A stretch of DNA of 17,012 nucleotides from positions 1 to 17,012 of the forward strand of contig JAJSAA010000217.1 of NCBI GenBank assembly GCA_024274995.1. The letters are read 5' to 3'. Made by a program: the position numbers and the translations under genes. A model generated the notes under the pieces. That model made no database searches and was not told the DNA's origin. It saw only the letters and a program-made list of their open reading frames with translations. Position 1 is the stretch's first letter; each line of letters begins with the position of its first letter. The stretch comes from Deltaproteobacteria bacterium (GTDB lineage: Bacteria; Desulfobacterota; Desulfobulbia; Desulfobulbales; VMSU01). Positions 7,617 to 15,190 of the stretch are shown here, piece by piece.

Positions 7617-8639
7617 ATGCCGATAGACTTAACGCAATTTACCACCATTGGCCGGATATTACTCTATTTTCTGGCCGCCATGGGCGGAATCGCCGCGCTC
7701 TCCGGAATTTTTAACGCCTGCCGGGAAAAAGAGCGGTTCTGTCTCTTTAACCGATGTCTGCTACTCAGCATAAATACAGTCTTCACAGTCGGTTTCCTGC
7801 TCATTGCCTGGCTCCATCTCCGCATCTATCAGCAAATGCCCCTGCGTCTGCCCCTTGATCTGGTTCCCTGGCTCAATGAGCAGCTGAAAATCATGAACAG
7901 CGAGGCGGCCTACGCCTTTACCCTCTACAACCCAGCCCACCCACCGCGTTATATAATCCCGCTCTGGATAGAAAATGAAAAATATTATTTCTGGTTCATG
8001 GCCTATGCCTTCATGGCCTACCGGGCCTGGCGGCAAACCGACAATCACCGTCTGCGCGGAATCCTGCAGCTTTTTCTCGGCATTCAGACCAGCCTTCTCC
8101 TGCTGGCCGCCAACCCCTTTGCCCAGCCTCTCGCCAAATTCTTCCAGGAAACCGCTCCCTGGTTCAGCAGCCATCTCCCGGCCATGAGCCGTCTAAGCCT
8201 GTTTATGAAACTCTATCCGCGCCTGACCTTCTATTATAACGCCAGCTATATGTGGCTCCATCCGCCCCTGCTCTTTGTCTCTTACGCCTGTATAACCATC
8301 ACCTTTATCACCTCGCTGTTTATGCTGATTAAACACCAGACAGCTATTGAATCACTGGGCTATGACTTTGCCAAACTGGGTTATTTTCTGCTTACCCTCG
8401 GCATGCTCCTCGGTTACCCCTGGGCCCTGCAGGCCTGGGGGCCGAACTGGTGGTGGGATCCCAAGATATGCAGTTCAATAATGATGTGGGCCGTCTACAG
8501 CACTTATCTTCACACCCGGCTCTACACCAATAAACGGGGCATGTGGTATTTCACCGCCATCCTCGGAATCTTATGCTTTATAGCCATGATCTTTACCTTT
8601 CTCACCTCCTTTTATTTTCCAGGGGAACATACCTTTTGA
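7617..8639 (+). CDS. CcmF-like haem lyase, N-terminal half
   Basis: Multi-pass membrane protein of the CcmF/CcsA/NrfE haem-handling superfamily, which ligates or transports haem for cytochrome c maturation. Landmarks follow CcmF order: PLWIENEKYYFW at about 115-126 (where CcmF has a W-x-x-x-EGS segment), NPFAQ at 166-170, the WLHPPLLFVSY segment with H215, the tryptophan-rich WWD-type signature WGPNWWWDPK at 274-283, then YLHTRLYTNKRG with H299, and a final helix ending SFYFPGEHTF where CcmF has its VHAF loop. The usual acidic residues after WDP (WDPxEN) are replaced by KICSS. At 340 residues it is about half of CcmF and stops where the next gene continues the fold. No ribosome binding site is evident before the ATG at 7617; an in-frame ATG lies at 7680. 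It is the first gene of the operon. Confidence 0.8.
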   Translation: MPIDLTQFTTIGRILLYFLAAMGGIAALSGIFNACREKERFCLFNRCLLLSINTVFTVGFLLIAWLHLRIYQQMPLRLPLDLVPWLNEQLKIMNSEAAYAFTLYNPAHPPRYIIPLWIENEKYYFWFMAYAFMAYRAWRQTDNHRLRGILQLFLGIQTSLLLLAANPFAQPLAKFFQETAPWFSSHLPAMSRLSLFMKLYPRLTFYYNASYMWLHPPLLFVSYACITITFITSLFMLIKHQTAIESLGYDFAKLGYFLLTLGMLLGYPWALQAWGPNWWWDPKICSSIMMWAVYSTYLHTRLYTNKRGMWYFTAILGILCFIAMIFTFLTSFYFPGEHTF

Positions 8640-8645
8640 CAAGCC

Positions 8646-9257
8646 ATGAAAAAAGCCTCCTATGATTTTTATCTAATTCTAAGCACCGCCGCTGTCCTAG
8701 GCGCCATCTCGGCCATCTGCATCTATGGCATGTTCTATTTTAAATTCGCCGAACTTCAGCATATGCCTGCGGCCGCCAAGGCCCTCTATATGGCCCGCAT
8801 GAACCGGCTGATAAGCCCCTTTGTCATCGCCCTCATCCTCCTTCTCGGCATCTGTGTTCCCAAACGTCTGCTGTCCGCCAACCGGCTTACCTGGTTTGCC
8901 GCCCTGTTAGCTCTTGTGGTGGTTATTATCTCCTTTGTCTATGGAGTGGTCATAGCCCTGAAGGTCAGCCTCATAATCACCCTGGCTCTACAGTTTGTGG
9001 TTCTTGTCCTCGCAGCAGGCGGCAGCCAGCGGCTGAACTTCAACCATAAATCATACTGGCTGCGCCTGGGTTCATCACTCATGCATCTCGGGATCATCCT
9101 CTTTATCCTTGATCTCTTCTTTTATAAACATCATACCCTGCACCTGATTTTATTCTGGGTAACCACCACAAGCACGGTGAGCGGTATGTTGGCCTGTTTT
9201 TATTCCCAGTCTCTGATTAAACTGTTCCGGGGGAAAGGAGAACATTATGCCCCCTGA
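8646..9257 (+). CDS. CcmF-like C-terminal half, multi-pass membrane protein
   Basis: A 203-residue, highly hydrophobic protein with about five membrane segments. By alone it would be called hypothetical, but two segments resemble the C-terminal half of CcmF: RLISPFVIALILLLGICVPK at about 54-73 (CcmF has a similar Pro-containing helix ending in a Gly-x-x-Pro turn) and LRLGSSLMHLGIILF at 139-153, matching the CcmF helix with the haem-ligating His in AHLG; here H147. It begins six bases after the preceding CcmF-like gene and its end overlaps the adaptor gene by 11 bases. The CcmF periplasmic domain before the last helix is essentially missing. The similarity is from memory of the family, so assignment is an inference. 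Confidence 0.6.
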   Translation: MKKASYDFYLILSTAAVLGAISAICIYGMFYFKFAELQHMPAAAKALYMARMNRLISPFVIALILLLGICVPKRLLSANRLTWFAALLALVVVIISFVYGVVIALKVSLIITLALQFVVLVLAAGGSQRLNFNHKSYWLRLGSSLMHLGIILFILDLFFYKHHTLHLILFWVTTTSTVSGMLACFYSQSLIKLFRGKGEHYAP

Positions 9258-10434
9258 GAAAAAAAACGCCTTGAAGATTATTCTGCCGCTCCTGATTTTG
9301 GCAGCCGGAATAATGATTTTTAAGCTCATGACCGCCCGCCGCCACGGCCCGGCCAAAAAGCCGCCAGCCATCCACCAGGCTCTGGTCAGGATAATCAAAT
9401 TAGAGAAGGAGAACCGCCGGGTGCTGATCCGGGAAACCGGCACCATTACCTTCCGGCGGCAGGTTACCATCAGCCCGCAGGTCAGCGGCCGGGTGGTCTA
9501 CGCTGCCCCCAATCTCCTGGCCGGGTATTATTTTAAAAAGAATGAGGTTCTCATCCGTTTAGAGACTACTGACTATAAATTAGCCATTCACCAGGCTCAA
9601 GCCCAGGTGACAAAAATGGAGTATGAGCTGGCCGTCACAGAGTCCAGAGCCCAGGTAGCACGCCTTGAGTGGCAGCACCGGAATAAAGGCCGTCTTCCGG
9701 CAGCTGATTCCCTGGCCCTTTACGGCCCGCAATTAAAGAATGCCAGGGCCAGTCTGATCTCAGCCCGGGCCGGTCTCAGACAGGCCGAGATTAATCTACG
9801 CCGTACCACCATCACCGCCCCCTTTAACTGCCGGGTACAAAACGAACAGGCGGCCATTGGTCAATATCTGCCGGCCAACAGCCAGGCAGCCACTGTCATT
9901 GGCACGGACTACGCCGAGGCCGTGGTTCCAGTCCCTCTGCCGGATTTATCCTGGTTACGGCTGCCCAGCCGCTGGGCGCAGAGGAAGCGGGGCTCCAGAG
10001 CCGAAATCCAGATCAAGGATGGCGGCCGCCTCATCTCCTGGCCCGGCCGCCTGGTTCGCTCTCTGAGTACAGCCGAGCAAACCGGCAGTATGCTACGCCT
10101 GATCGTGGAAATTCCAGACCCCTTTAACCTGCTCTCCCCCCAGAATCACCGCCCCCCATTGGCTATAGGCATGTTCGCCGACATTATATTCCAGGGGAGG
10201 ACTGCGGTCGGAGTCTATCCCATACCGGTCGCGGCCCTGCGTGATAACAACACCGTCTGGCTCATGGATAACGAGGATAAGTTACGCGTAACCCCGGTCA
10301 AAATAAGCCGCCGTAACCGTAATGAAGTGCTGATCAGCCAGGGGCTGCGGGAAAACGAGCGCCTGATTATCACTAATCTGGCCGGGGCCGTCGATGGTAT
10401 GCCCCTGCGCCTTGAAAACAATGGGCGATTATGA
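9247..10434 (+). CDS. RND efflux periplasmic adaptor (membrane fusion protein)
   Basis: HlyD/AcrA-type adaptor linking an inner-membrane RND permease to an outer-membrane channel. The 395-residue product has one N-terminal membrane anchor (about 9-28), the first lipoyl half at about 68-106 (VTISPQVSGRVVY), an alpha-helical hairpin rich in Ala, Gln and Arg at about 110-186, the second lipoyl half (TTITAPFNCRV, about 187-197), then beta-barrel and membrane-proximal domains ending in NGRL. A strong AAGGAG at 9235-9240 sits six bases before the ATG. It overlaps the preceding gene by 11 bases and the permease by 4 (ATGA), so all are one operon. It has no lipobox Cys; it is anchored by a helix. Substrate cannot be read from the sequence. 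Confidence 0.93.
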   Translation: MPPEKKNALKIILPLLILAAGIMIFKLMTARRHGPAKKPPAIHQALVRIIKLEKENRRVLIRETGTITFRRQVTISPQVSGRVVYAAPNLLAGYYFKKNEVLIRLETTDYKLAIHQAQAQVTKMEYELAVTESRAQVARLEWQHRNKGRLPAADSLALYGPQLKNARASLISARAGLRQAEINLRRTTITAPFNCRVQNEQAAIGQYLPANSQAATVIGTDYAEAVVPVPLPDLSWLRLPSRWAQRKRGSRAEIQIKDGGRLISWPGRLVRSLSTAEQTGSMLRLIVEIPDPFNLLSPQNHRPPLAIGMFADIIFQGRTAVGVYPIPVAALRDNNTVWLMDNEDKLRVTPVKISRRNRNEVLISQGLRENERLIITNLAGAVDGMPLRLENNGRL

Positions 10435-13400
10435 ACGGAGCGATTAAATGGATGGCCAAAAACCATGTCTCGGCCAATTTATTAATGCTCTTATTTTTGG
10501 TCGGCGGCCTGCTGATGGGCCGCGGCATCAAGCAGGAGGTCTTCCCGGAGGTCAACCTTGACCGGGTAGTGGTTACAGTAGCCTATCCCGGTGCCAGCCC
10601 GGAAGAGGTGGAAGACGGAGTTATCCTGCCCATTGAGGACGCGGTGAGCGGGGTAAAGGGCATTAAAGAGCTGCGAGCCAGGGCCCTGGAAGGCCAGGCC
10701 ACGGTCACCGCAACCCTGGAGACCAACGCCAACCCGGATCTGGTCATGTTAGATATAAAAAATGAGGTTGACCGCATCACCACCCTGCCAAAGGATGCCG
10801 AACAACCCATAGTTGCCAAAACACTGAACCGCCGGGAGGTTCTGTCTCTCGTGGTCTACGGCAACGTGCCGGAGAAGGCTCTGCGCCAGCGGGCGGATAG
10901 TATTCGTGATGAACTCCTGACCAGGCCCGATATCACCCAGACCCAATTAAGCGGTGTCCGCCCCTATGAGATTTCCATTGAGATTCCGGAGGACAACCTC
11001 CGGCGCTACGGGCTGACCTTAAATCAGGTTGCCGATCGAATCCGACAGGCCTCCATTGACCTGGCTGGCGGCTCCATCAAGGCGGCCGGCGGCGAGATTC
11101 TAATCCGCACCAAAGAAAAACGCTATCACGGAGCGGGCTATGGCAATATCATTGTCATTGCCAATAAGGACGGCACTGCCGTCCGGGTCAGAGACATTGG
11201 CGCAGTCAGGGACGGCTTTGCCGAAACCGATGAATTCGCCCAATTTGACGGCATGCCAGCCATAATGATCGGTATCTATCGGGTGGGCAGCCAGAAACCC
11301 ACCGAGATTGCCAAAACAGTAAATGATTTTGTAAAACGACTGGCTCCGACCCTGCCACCGGCCCTGCACCTCGCCACCTGGAACGACACCTCGAAACTCT
11401 TCAGCAGCCGCCTCCATCTCCTGCTCCGCAACGCCGCCTACGGGCTCTTTCTGGTTTTCTTCGTCCTGAGCCTCTTTCTGCAGATTCGCCTGGCCCTCTG
11501 GGTTATGTTAGGAATCCCGGTTTCTTTTCTCGGGGCGCTGCTTATTATGCCCAGTCTCTCCATCTCCATTAACATGATTTCCCTCTTCGCCTTCATCATG
11601 GCTCTCGGAATCGTGGTGGATGATGCCATTGTCATTGGTGAAAATATTTACGAACACCGGCAGGCAGGCAAGGACTATCTTCAGGCCTCCATTGATGGAA
11701 CACGTGAGGTGGCTATACCGGTGGTATTCTCCGTCCTGACTTCCGTGGCGGCTTTTTTACCACTCATCTTTTTAGAAGGCATCATGGGGAAGTTTATCCG
11801 CCAGATCCCCATGGTAGTTATCGCCATCCTCATGGTATCCCTGCTTGAATCCATCTTTGTGCTGCCCGCTCACCTGTCTTTTGGCGGAGATAACAATAAA
11901 GCTCCCAATATTTTAGAACGCGGCCGGCGGCGTTTCGGCCAGCGGCTGAATTCCTTCATTAACGGTTCATACCGCCATTTTCTGAAATTATGCGTTGATT
12001 CCCGCTACGCCTCTCTCGCCGCCGCCCTCATCGTCCTCCTCCTTACCGTGGGGCTGGTCAAGGGTGGTATCATCAAATTTACCTTCATGCCGGTGGTGGA
12101 CGGCGACAAGGTTACGGCCAGCCTGGTGATGCCGCGCGGCTCGTTAGTGGGCCAGACGGCGGCGGTGGAAAAGATGCTGGTAGACAAAGCCCGAGAGGTC
12201 ATTAAGGAGGTGGACAGCGAGCGGCCGGGAAAGGGTACCGTGCTGCGCCATATCTTCGCCGTGGTGGGTGGAACCATCGCCAAGGGCGGCCCCATGGGGC
12301 AGGCTGCCTCCACGGCCAGCTACCTCTCCGAGGTGGCTCTTCTCCTCCAGCCCAGCGATGTACGGAAAATTCCCGCCGAGGAGATCACCAGACGCTGGCG
12401 CCGCAAGGTGGGCCAGGTACCGGGGATTGAATCATTGACCTTCAGCTCCAACCTCATGCATATGGGCGCCAATGTGGATGTGCAGCTTAGCCATAATAAT
12501 TTTGCGATTCTGGCTCAGGCTGCCGCCAAAGTCAAAAAATTTCTGCGCCGTTATCCGGGATTAAGCGGCATAGCCGACTCCTACCCGCCGGGAAAAAGAG
12601 AGTTTAAATTCAAGCTGACCAGGGAGGCCCGCACCCTTGGCATCACCGAGGAGGATCTGGGCCGCCAGTTACGGGCCGCCTTCTATGGGGCCGAAGCCCT
12701 GCGCATGCAGCGGGGCCGCAATGAGGTCAAGGTCATGGTTCGCTATCCCCGCAAGGCCCGCCGCCATCTCTCGGACTTAAACAATATGCGGATCAGAACC
12801 CCCCGGGGCGGCGAAATTCCTTTGAGCCGGGCCGCCGTCATTACCGAGGGCCGGGGCTACTCGCAGATCAACCGTACCAACCGCCAGCGGGTAATTGATA
12901 TCACCGCCAATGTCGATGCAAAAAAGGCCAACGCCGCCGAAATTTTAAAGGATCTCAAGACCACAATCCTGCGCCGGCTAATTGATGACTACCCCGGCCT
13001 CCATTACACCTTACAGGGTGAGGCCCGGGAGCGGCGGGACTCAATGCACAGCATGATGAGAGATTTCATCCTGGCTCTGCTGATGATCTACGCCCTGTTG
13101 GCCATCCCCTTTAAAAGCTACAGCCAGCCCCTGTTAATCATGACTGCCATCCCCTTCGGCATTGTGGGGGCGGTACTGGGCCACTGGCTCATGGGTTTCA
13201 GTTTAAGTATGCTCAGTATATTCGGGATCGTGGCCCTCTCCGGGGTGGTAGTGAACGACTCCCTGCTTCTTGTGGACCAAATTAACCGGGAGCGAGCGGC
13301 GGGCAGGGATATTATAACGGCGGTACTCGCCTCCGGCTGCCGACGCTTCCGACCCATCGTTCTGACTTCAGTTACCACCTTTTTCGGCCTGGTACCCATG

Positions 13401-13553
13401 CTGTTGGAGACCAGCGTCCAGGCCCAGTTTTTGATTCCCATGGCCATCAGCCTGGCCTTCGGCATCATGTTTTCCACCTTCATTACCCTGCTCCTGGTTC
13501 CTGTATTCTATGTCATCTTGAATGATCTGCTGCCGGTAGCGGCAAGGCATTAG
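10431..13553 (+). CDS. RND-family efflux permease, HAE-type
   Basis: Proton-driven inner-membrane transporter of the AcrB superfamily, 1040 residues, full length. The family fold is clear: first helix at about 12-30, porter domain opening with VAYPGASPEEVE (49-61), TM4 GIVVDDAIVIGEN at 393-405 with the paired proton-relay residues D397/D398 (AcrB D407/D408), and TM10 ALSGVVVNDSLLLVDQIN near 930-945. In the TM10 motif the AcrB lysine position (K940) appears to be Asn-Asp, as in a large subgroup of RND pumps with the GVVVNDSL motif. It ends at a TAG with a second in-frame stop (TGA) three codons later. Start ATG overlaps the adaptor stop. No TolC-like gene is in the window; that partner must be encoded elsewhere. 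Confidence 0.95.
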   Translation: MNGAIKWMAKNHVSANLLMLLFLVGGLLMGRGIKQEVFPEVNLDRVVVTVAYPGASPEEVEDGVILPIEDAVSGVKGIKELRARALEGQATVTATLETNANPDLVMLDIKNEVDRITTLPKDAEQPIVAKTLNRREVLSLVVYGNVPEKALRQRADSIRDELLTRPDITQTQLSGVRPYEISIEIPEDNLRRYGLTLNQVADRIRQASIDLAGGSIKAAGGEILIRTKEKRYHGAGYGNIIVIANKDGTAVRVRDIGAVRDGFAETDEFAQFDGMPAIMIGIYRVGSQKPTEIAKTVNDFVKRLAPTLPPALHLATWNDTSKLFSSRLHLLLRNAAYGLFLVFFVLSLFLQIRLALWVMLGIPVSFLGALLIMPSLSISINMISLFAFIMALGIVVDDAIVIGENIYEHRQAGKDYLQASIDGTREVAIPVVFSVLTSVAAFLPLIFLEGIMGKFIRQIPMVVIAILMVSLLESIFVLPAHLSFGGDNNKAPNILERGRRRFGQRLNSFINGSYRHFLKLCVDSRYASLAAALIVLLLTVGLVKGGIIKFTFMPVVDGDKVTASLVMPRGSLVGQTAAVEKMLVDKAREVIKEVDSERPGKGTVLRHIFAVVGGTIAKGGPMGQAASTASYLSEVALLLQPSDVRKIPAEEITRRWRRKVGQVPGIESLTFSSNLMHMGANVDVQLSHNNFAILAQAAAKVKKFLRRYPGLSGIADSYPPGKREFKFKLTREARTLGITEEDLGRQLRAAFYGAEALRMQRGRNEVKVMVRYPRKARRHLSDLNNMRIRTPRGGEIPLSRAAVITEGRGYSQINRTNRQRVIDITANVDAKKANAAEILKDLKTTILRRLIDDYPGLHYTLQGEARERRDSMHSMMRDFILALLMIYALLAIPFKSYSQPLLIMTAIPFGIVGAVLGHWLMGFSLSMLSIFGIVALSGVVVNDSLLLVDQINRERAAGRDIITAVLASGCRRFRPIVLTSVTTFFGLVPMLLETSVQAQFLIPMAISLAFGIMFSTFITLLLVPVFYVILNDLLPVAARH

Positions 13554-13730
13554 AAGGACTGAGAAGGACGTAAACCTGCGGCCGATAACGGCACGGATTT
13601 AGTGGGTAGTGCAATAGGCCCTCGGAATTGGCCGGGATGCCTGTGTTATTTATAAAGCAGAGACCGCCCCGCTCGGCTGAACAGCTAAATAACCTCATTG
13701 GTGTTGGGTCAATATCCCCGTTCCTTTTCC
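13554..13730. other. Short spacer after RND operon
   Basis: Between the convergent RND permease and small secreted-protein genes I see no strong terminator hairpin and no gene. A GAAGGAC direct repeat lies right after the RND stop. On the minus strand an open frame crosses this spacer; it is the out-of-frame continuation of the small secreted-protein gene rather than a gene of its own. Confidence 0.5.
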
Positions 13731-13931
13731 TCAGCAACCTCTTTCTTTCTTTGGTGATACTGACGGTGTCACCAGGCTTAATCCGCCTGATACCATATCC
13801 TTGCAGTTTTCGAGAACAAGCTGCCCATCATCTACAGAAATTACCTCACAGGTAAATTTTGCCTCCGCAACAACGGCAGCAGATACAAAGACAAGCAACG
13901 CACAAACAACTATTAAAACCCGTCCTCCCAT
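13731..13931 (-). CDS. Small secreted protein with apparent compensated frameshift
   Basis: A 66-residue protein with a clear signal peptide (hydrophobic 5-22, cleavage likely after AEA at about 24) and a mature start KFTCEVISVDDGQLVLENC, a beta-strand pattern with two cysteines seen in small periplasmic proteins of unknown function. From residue 45 to about 60 the reading frame gives DMVSGGLSL and a Ser/Pro-rich stretch; the next frame over the same bases gives GYGIRRIKPGDTVSITKE, a far more protein-like KPGD turn. The last residues KERGC are back in the expected frame. I chose ATG 13931 because AGGA lies six bases upstream; another ATG at 13955 is possible. The gene is probably decayed or altered in function. 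Function is unknown. Confidence 0.55.
   Translation of the reverse strand: MGGRVLIVVCALLVFVSAAVVAEAKFTCEVISVDDGQLVLENCKDMVSGGLSLVTPSVSPKKERGC
13741..13752. repeat. Tetranucleotide tract (CTTT)3 within the small secreted-protein gene
   Basis: Three perfect CTTT units (AAAG on the coding strand) lie near the 3' end of the small gene. Gain or loss of one unit shifts the frame by one, and loss of one unit would let the KPGD frame end as TKERGC at the present stop. The tract is short, so ongoing phase variation is unlikely, but it is a plausible site of the second frameshift. Confidence 0.5.
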
Positions 13932-14031
13932 ATTTTTTCCTGATCCACGTCCCATAAGTACCCTACTTAATCTTTTTCGTTATGGCCCCTATGCAAAAAA
14001 GTTTCGACGGTTTTCCCCTTGTACGCCAATA

Positions 14032-14865
14032 TCAGGCTGACTCACTCCTCCTGGCCTCACCGGCCTTATCCATAAATTCGGCAAAAAAAGCGGCAAACAC
14101 GCCCAACATCAGGCCGCCGAACAGAGCCAGCAACATAATCAGCTTGCGCTTCGGCTTTATATAATGATCCGGTATCAAAGCTGGTTGATCCACCCGCATG
14201 GCAGAAATCTGGGATGGGTCAATGTGGACGCTTGCCAGGATGTCTAACTTCTCTTGCAGGTCGCGCAGACCCTGGATAAATGGATCATTATTATTGCGCG
14301 CCCGTAACGACTTCGCCTCTGCCCGCAAGGCCATGCTTCCTCTCATATAGAGGGGTATATTCGCTTGACTCAACGCCAATGCCGATTTTCCCGCCATCAT
14401 AGAAATGATCCCATTTCCTTTAAGACCAAGCCCGTCGGCAATATGAATCGCCTCTTTTAATTTAGCGAGTCTGTCCATACGGAGCAGCCCGGCCGTTTTG
14501 CGTTTAACGGCAATTTGTTCACGCAGGGCACGCTTTCTGCTTTCCAGTCGGCCTGCCGCATCCTTCACCAGGGTGCTCACCGTGGCCGCATTGGCCTGGG
14601 CGACAAGGCCATTCACCCACTTAGCAGCCAATCCGGCATCCGCCCCTTCAAAGGCAACCTGCACGAAAGACTTGTCTTTCTTCATCCGGCTGACAGATAG
14701 CTCCTTGTTGAACTTCTTGAAAATCTGTTCAACTGGCGTACCCGGATCACGGTTCGGCGCCATACTGTCAACCAGTTTGTGGGCATTAAAATAATACCGC
14801 CGCAGGGCACGGGATTTTAAATGCTGAATAAACATGCTATACACCTTCTCTTTCCCTGCCTCCAT
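14032..14865 (-). CDS. Wzz-type chain-length-determinant protein lacking TM1
   Basis: Wzz/FepE-type polysaccharide co-polymerases have two membrane helices flanking a periplasmic coiled-coil domain and set O-antigen or capsule chain length. Here the periplasmic domain (SMFIQHLKSRALRRYYF at about 10-26, the long helix at about 103-145) and the C-terminal helix (about 241-263, after KPKRK with the characteristic Pro) are present, but the N-terminal helix and roughly 60-70 residues are missing. An AGGAGG lies seven bases before the ATG at 14865, so the truncated form may be translated, but without TM1 the domain would not be exported in the normal way. An in-frame stop is two codons upstream. 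A REP-like hairpin lies just upstream, where the missing part should be. No polysaccharide genes are nearby. Likely a 5'-truncated remnant. Confidence 0.7.
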   Translation of the reverse strand: MEAGKEKVYSMFIQHLKSRALRRYYFNAHKLVDSMAPNRDPGTPVEQIFKKFNKELSVSRMKKDKSFVQVAFEGADAGLAAKWVNGLVAQANAATVSTLVKDAAGRLESRKRALREQIAVKRKTAGLLRMDRLAKLKEAIHIADGLGLKGNGIISMMAGKSALALSQANIPLYMRGSMALRAEAKSLRARNNNDPFIQGLRDLQEKLDILASVHIDPSQISAMRVDQPALIPDHYIKPKRKLIMLLALFGGLMLGVFAAFFAEFMDKAGEARRSESA

Positions 14866-14897
14866 ACATCATCCTCCTGTTTCTTGGTCGGAAAGGG

Positions 14898-14920
14898 AGG
14901 GCAACCACAAGGGATGCCCC
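14898..14920. repeat. REP-like hairpin upstream of truncated wzz
   Basis: The arms GGGCAACC (14899-14906) and GGATGCCC (14912-14919) pair around a five-base ACAAG loop with one mismatch. With its flanks (TAGGGGCATCCCTTGTGGTT on the minus strand) it looks like the GTAGGGGC-type REP repeats that I recall as widespread in intergenic DNA of several bacterial phyla. The gap 14866-15040 holds no gene besides this element. Confidence 0.5.
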
Positions 14921-15040
14921 TACAGTCCCCCTTAGTGCGGAGGGAAAAAACGATCTGCCTCCCGCCATAAAACCACCAACCGGATTTCAGGCGAATCACT
15001 GAGCGGATACCACTATTTCGTACTCACTAAAAGCTGCAAA

Positions 15041-15190
15041 TCAATCGTTAAAACCAACCTGATTAATCATAATCATAAAAATTCGTCTGATATTCTGATC
15101 CAGCTCAGGGGCGCTAAAACCGGTGGCGTAAAAATCCGGGTTGACATCCCCGGCACACCACATACTGTGAGCCTCAAAAACCACCTGACG
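15041..15190 (-). other. In-frame C-terminal continuation of PilZ-type gene behind UAG
   Basis: Directly after the TAG at 15191-15193, and in the same frame, 49 sense codons run to a TGA at 15041-15043. They encode RQVVFEAHSMWCAGDVNPDF at the start, then YATGF and a hydrophobic end QVGFND. The FEA-x-S-x-W-C-x-x-DVNPDFY-x-x-GF pattern is, as I recall it, the normal C-terminal half of the PilZ-type family to which the upstream ORF belongs, so this is real ancestral coding sequence rather than chance. It has no ribosome binding site or start of its own. It is translated only if the UAG is read through or decoded. Confidence 0.75.

Noticed and set aside
13513..13737. Minus-strand ORF of 74 codons after the small secreted protein
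   Set aside because: It is the continuation of the shifted frame of that gene, with no start signal and no protein-like character beyond the KPGD part.
14817..14999. Missing N-terminus of Wzz in the alternative frame upstream of 14865
   Set aside because: The frame shows no hydrophobic helix of Wzz type and crosses the REP-like hairpin; no TM1 remnant is visible.
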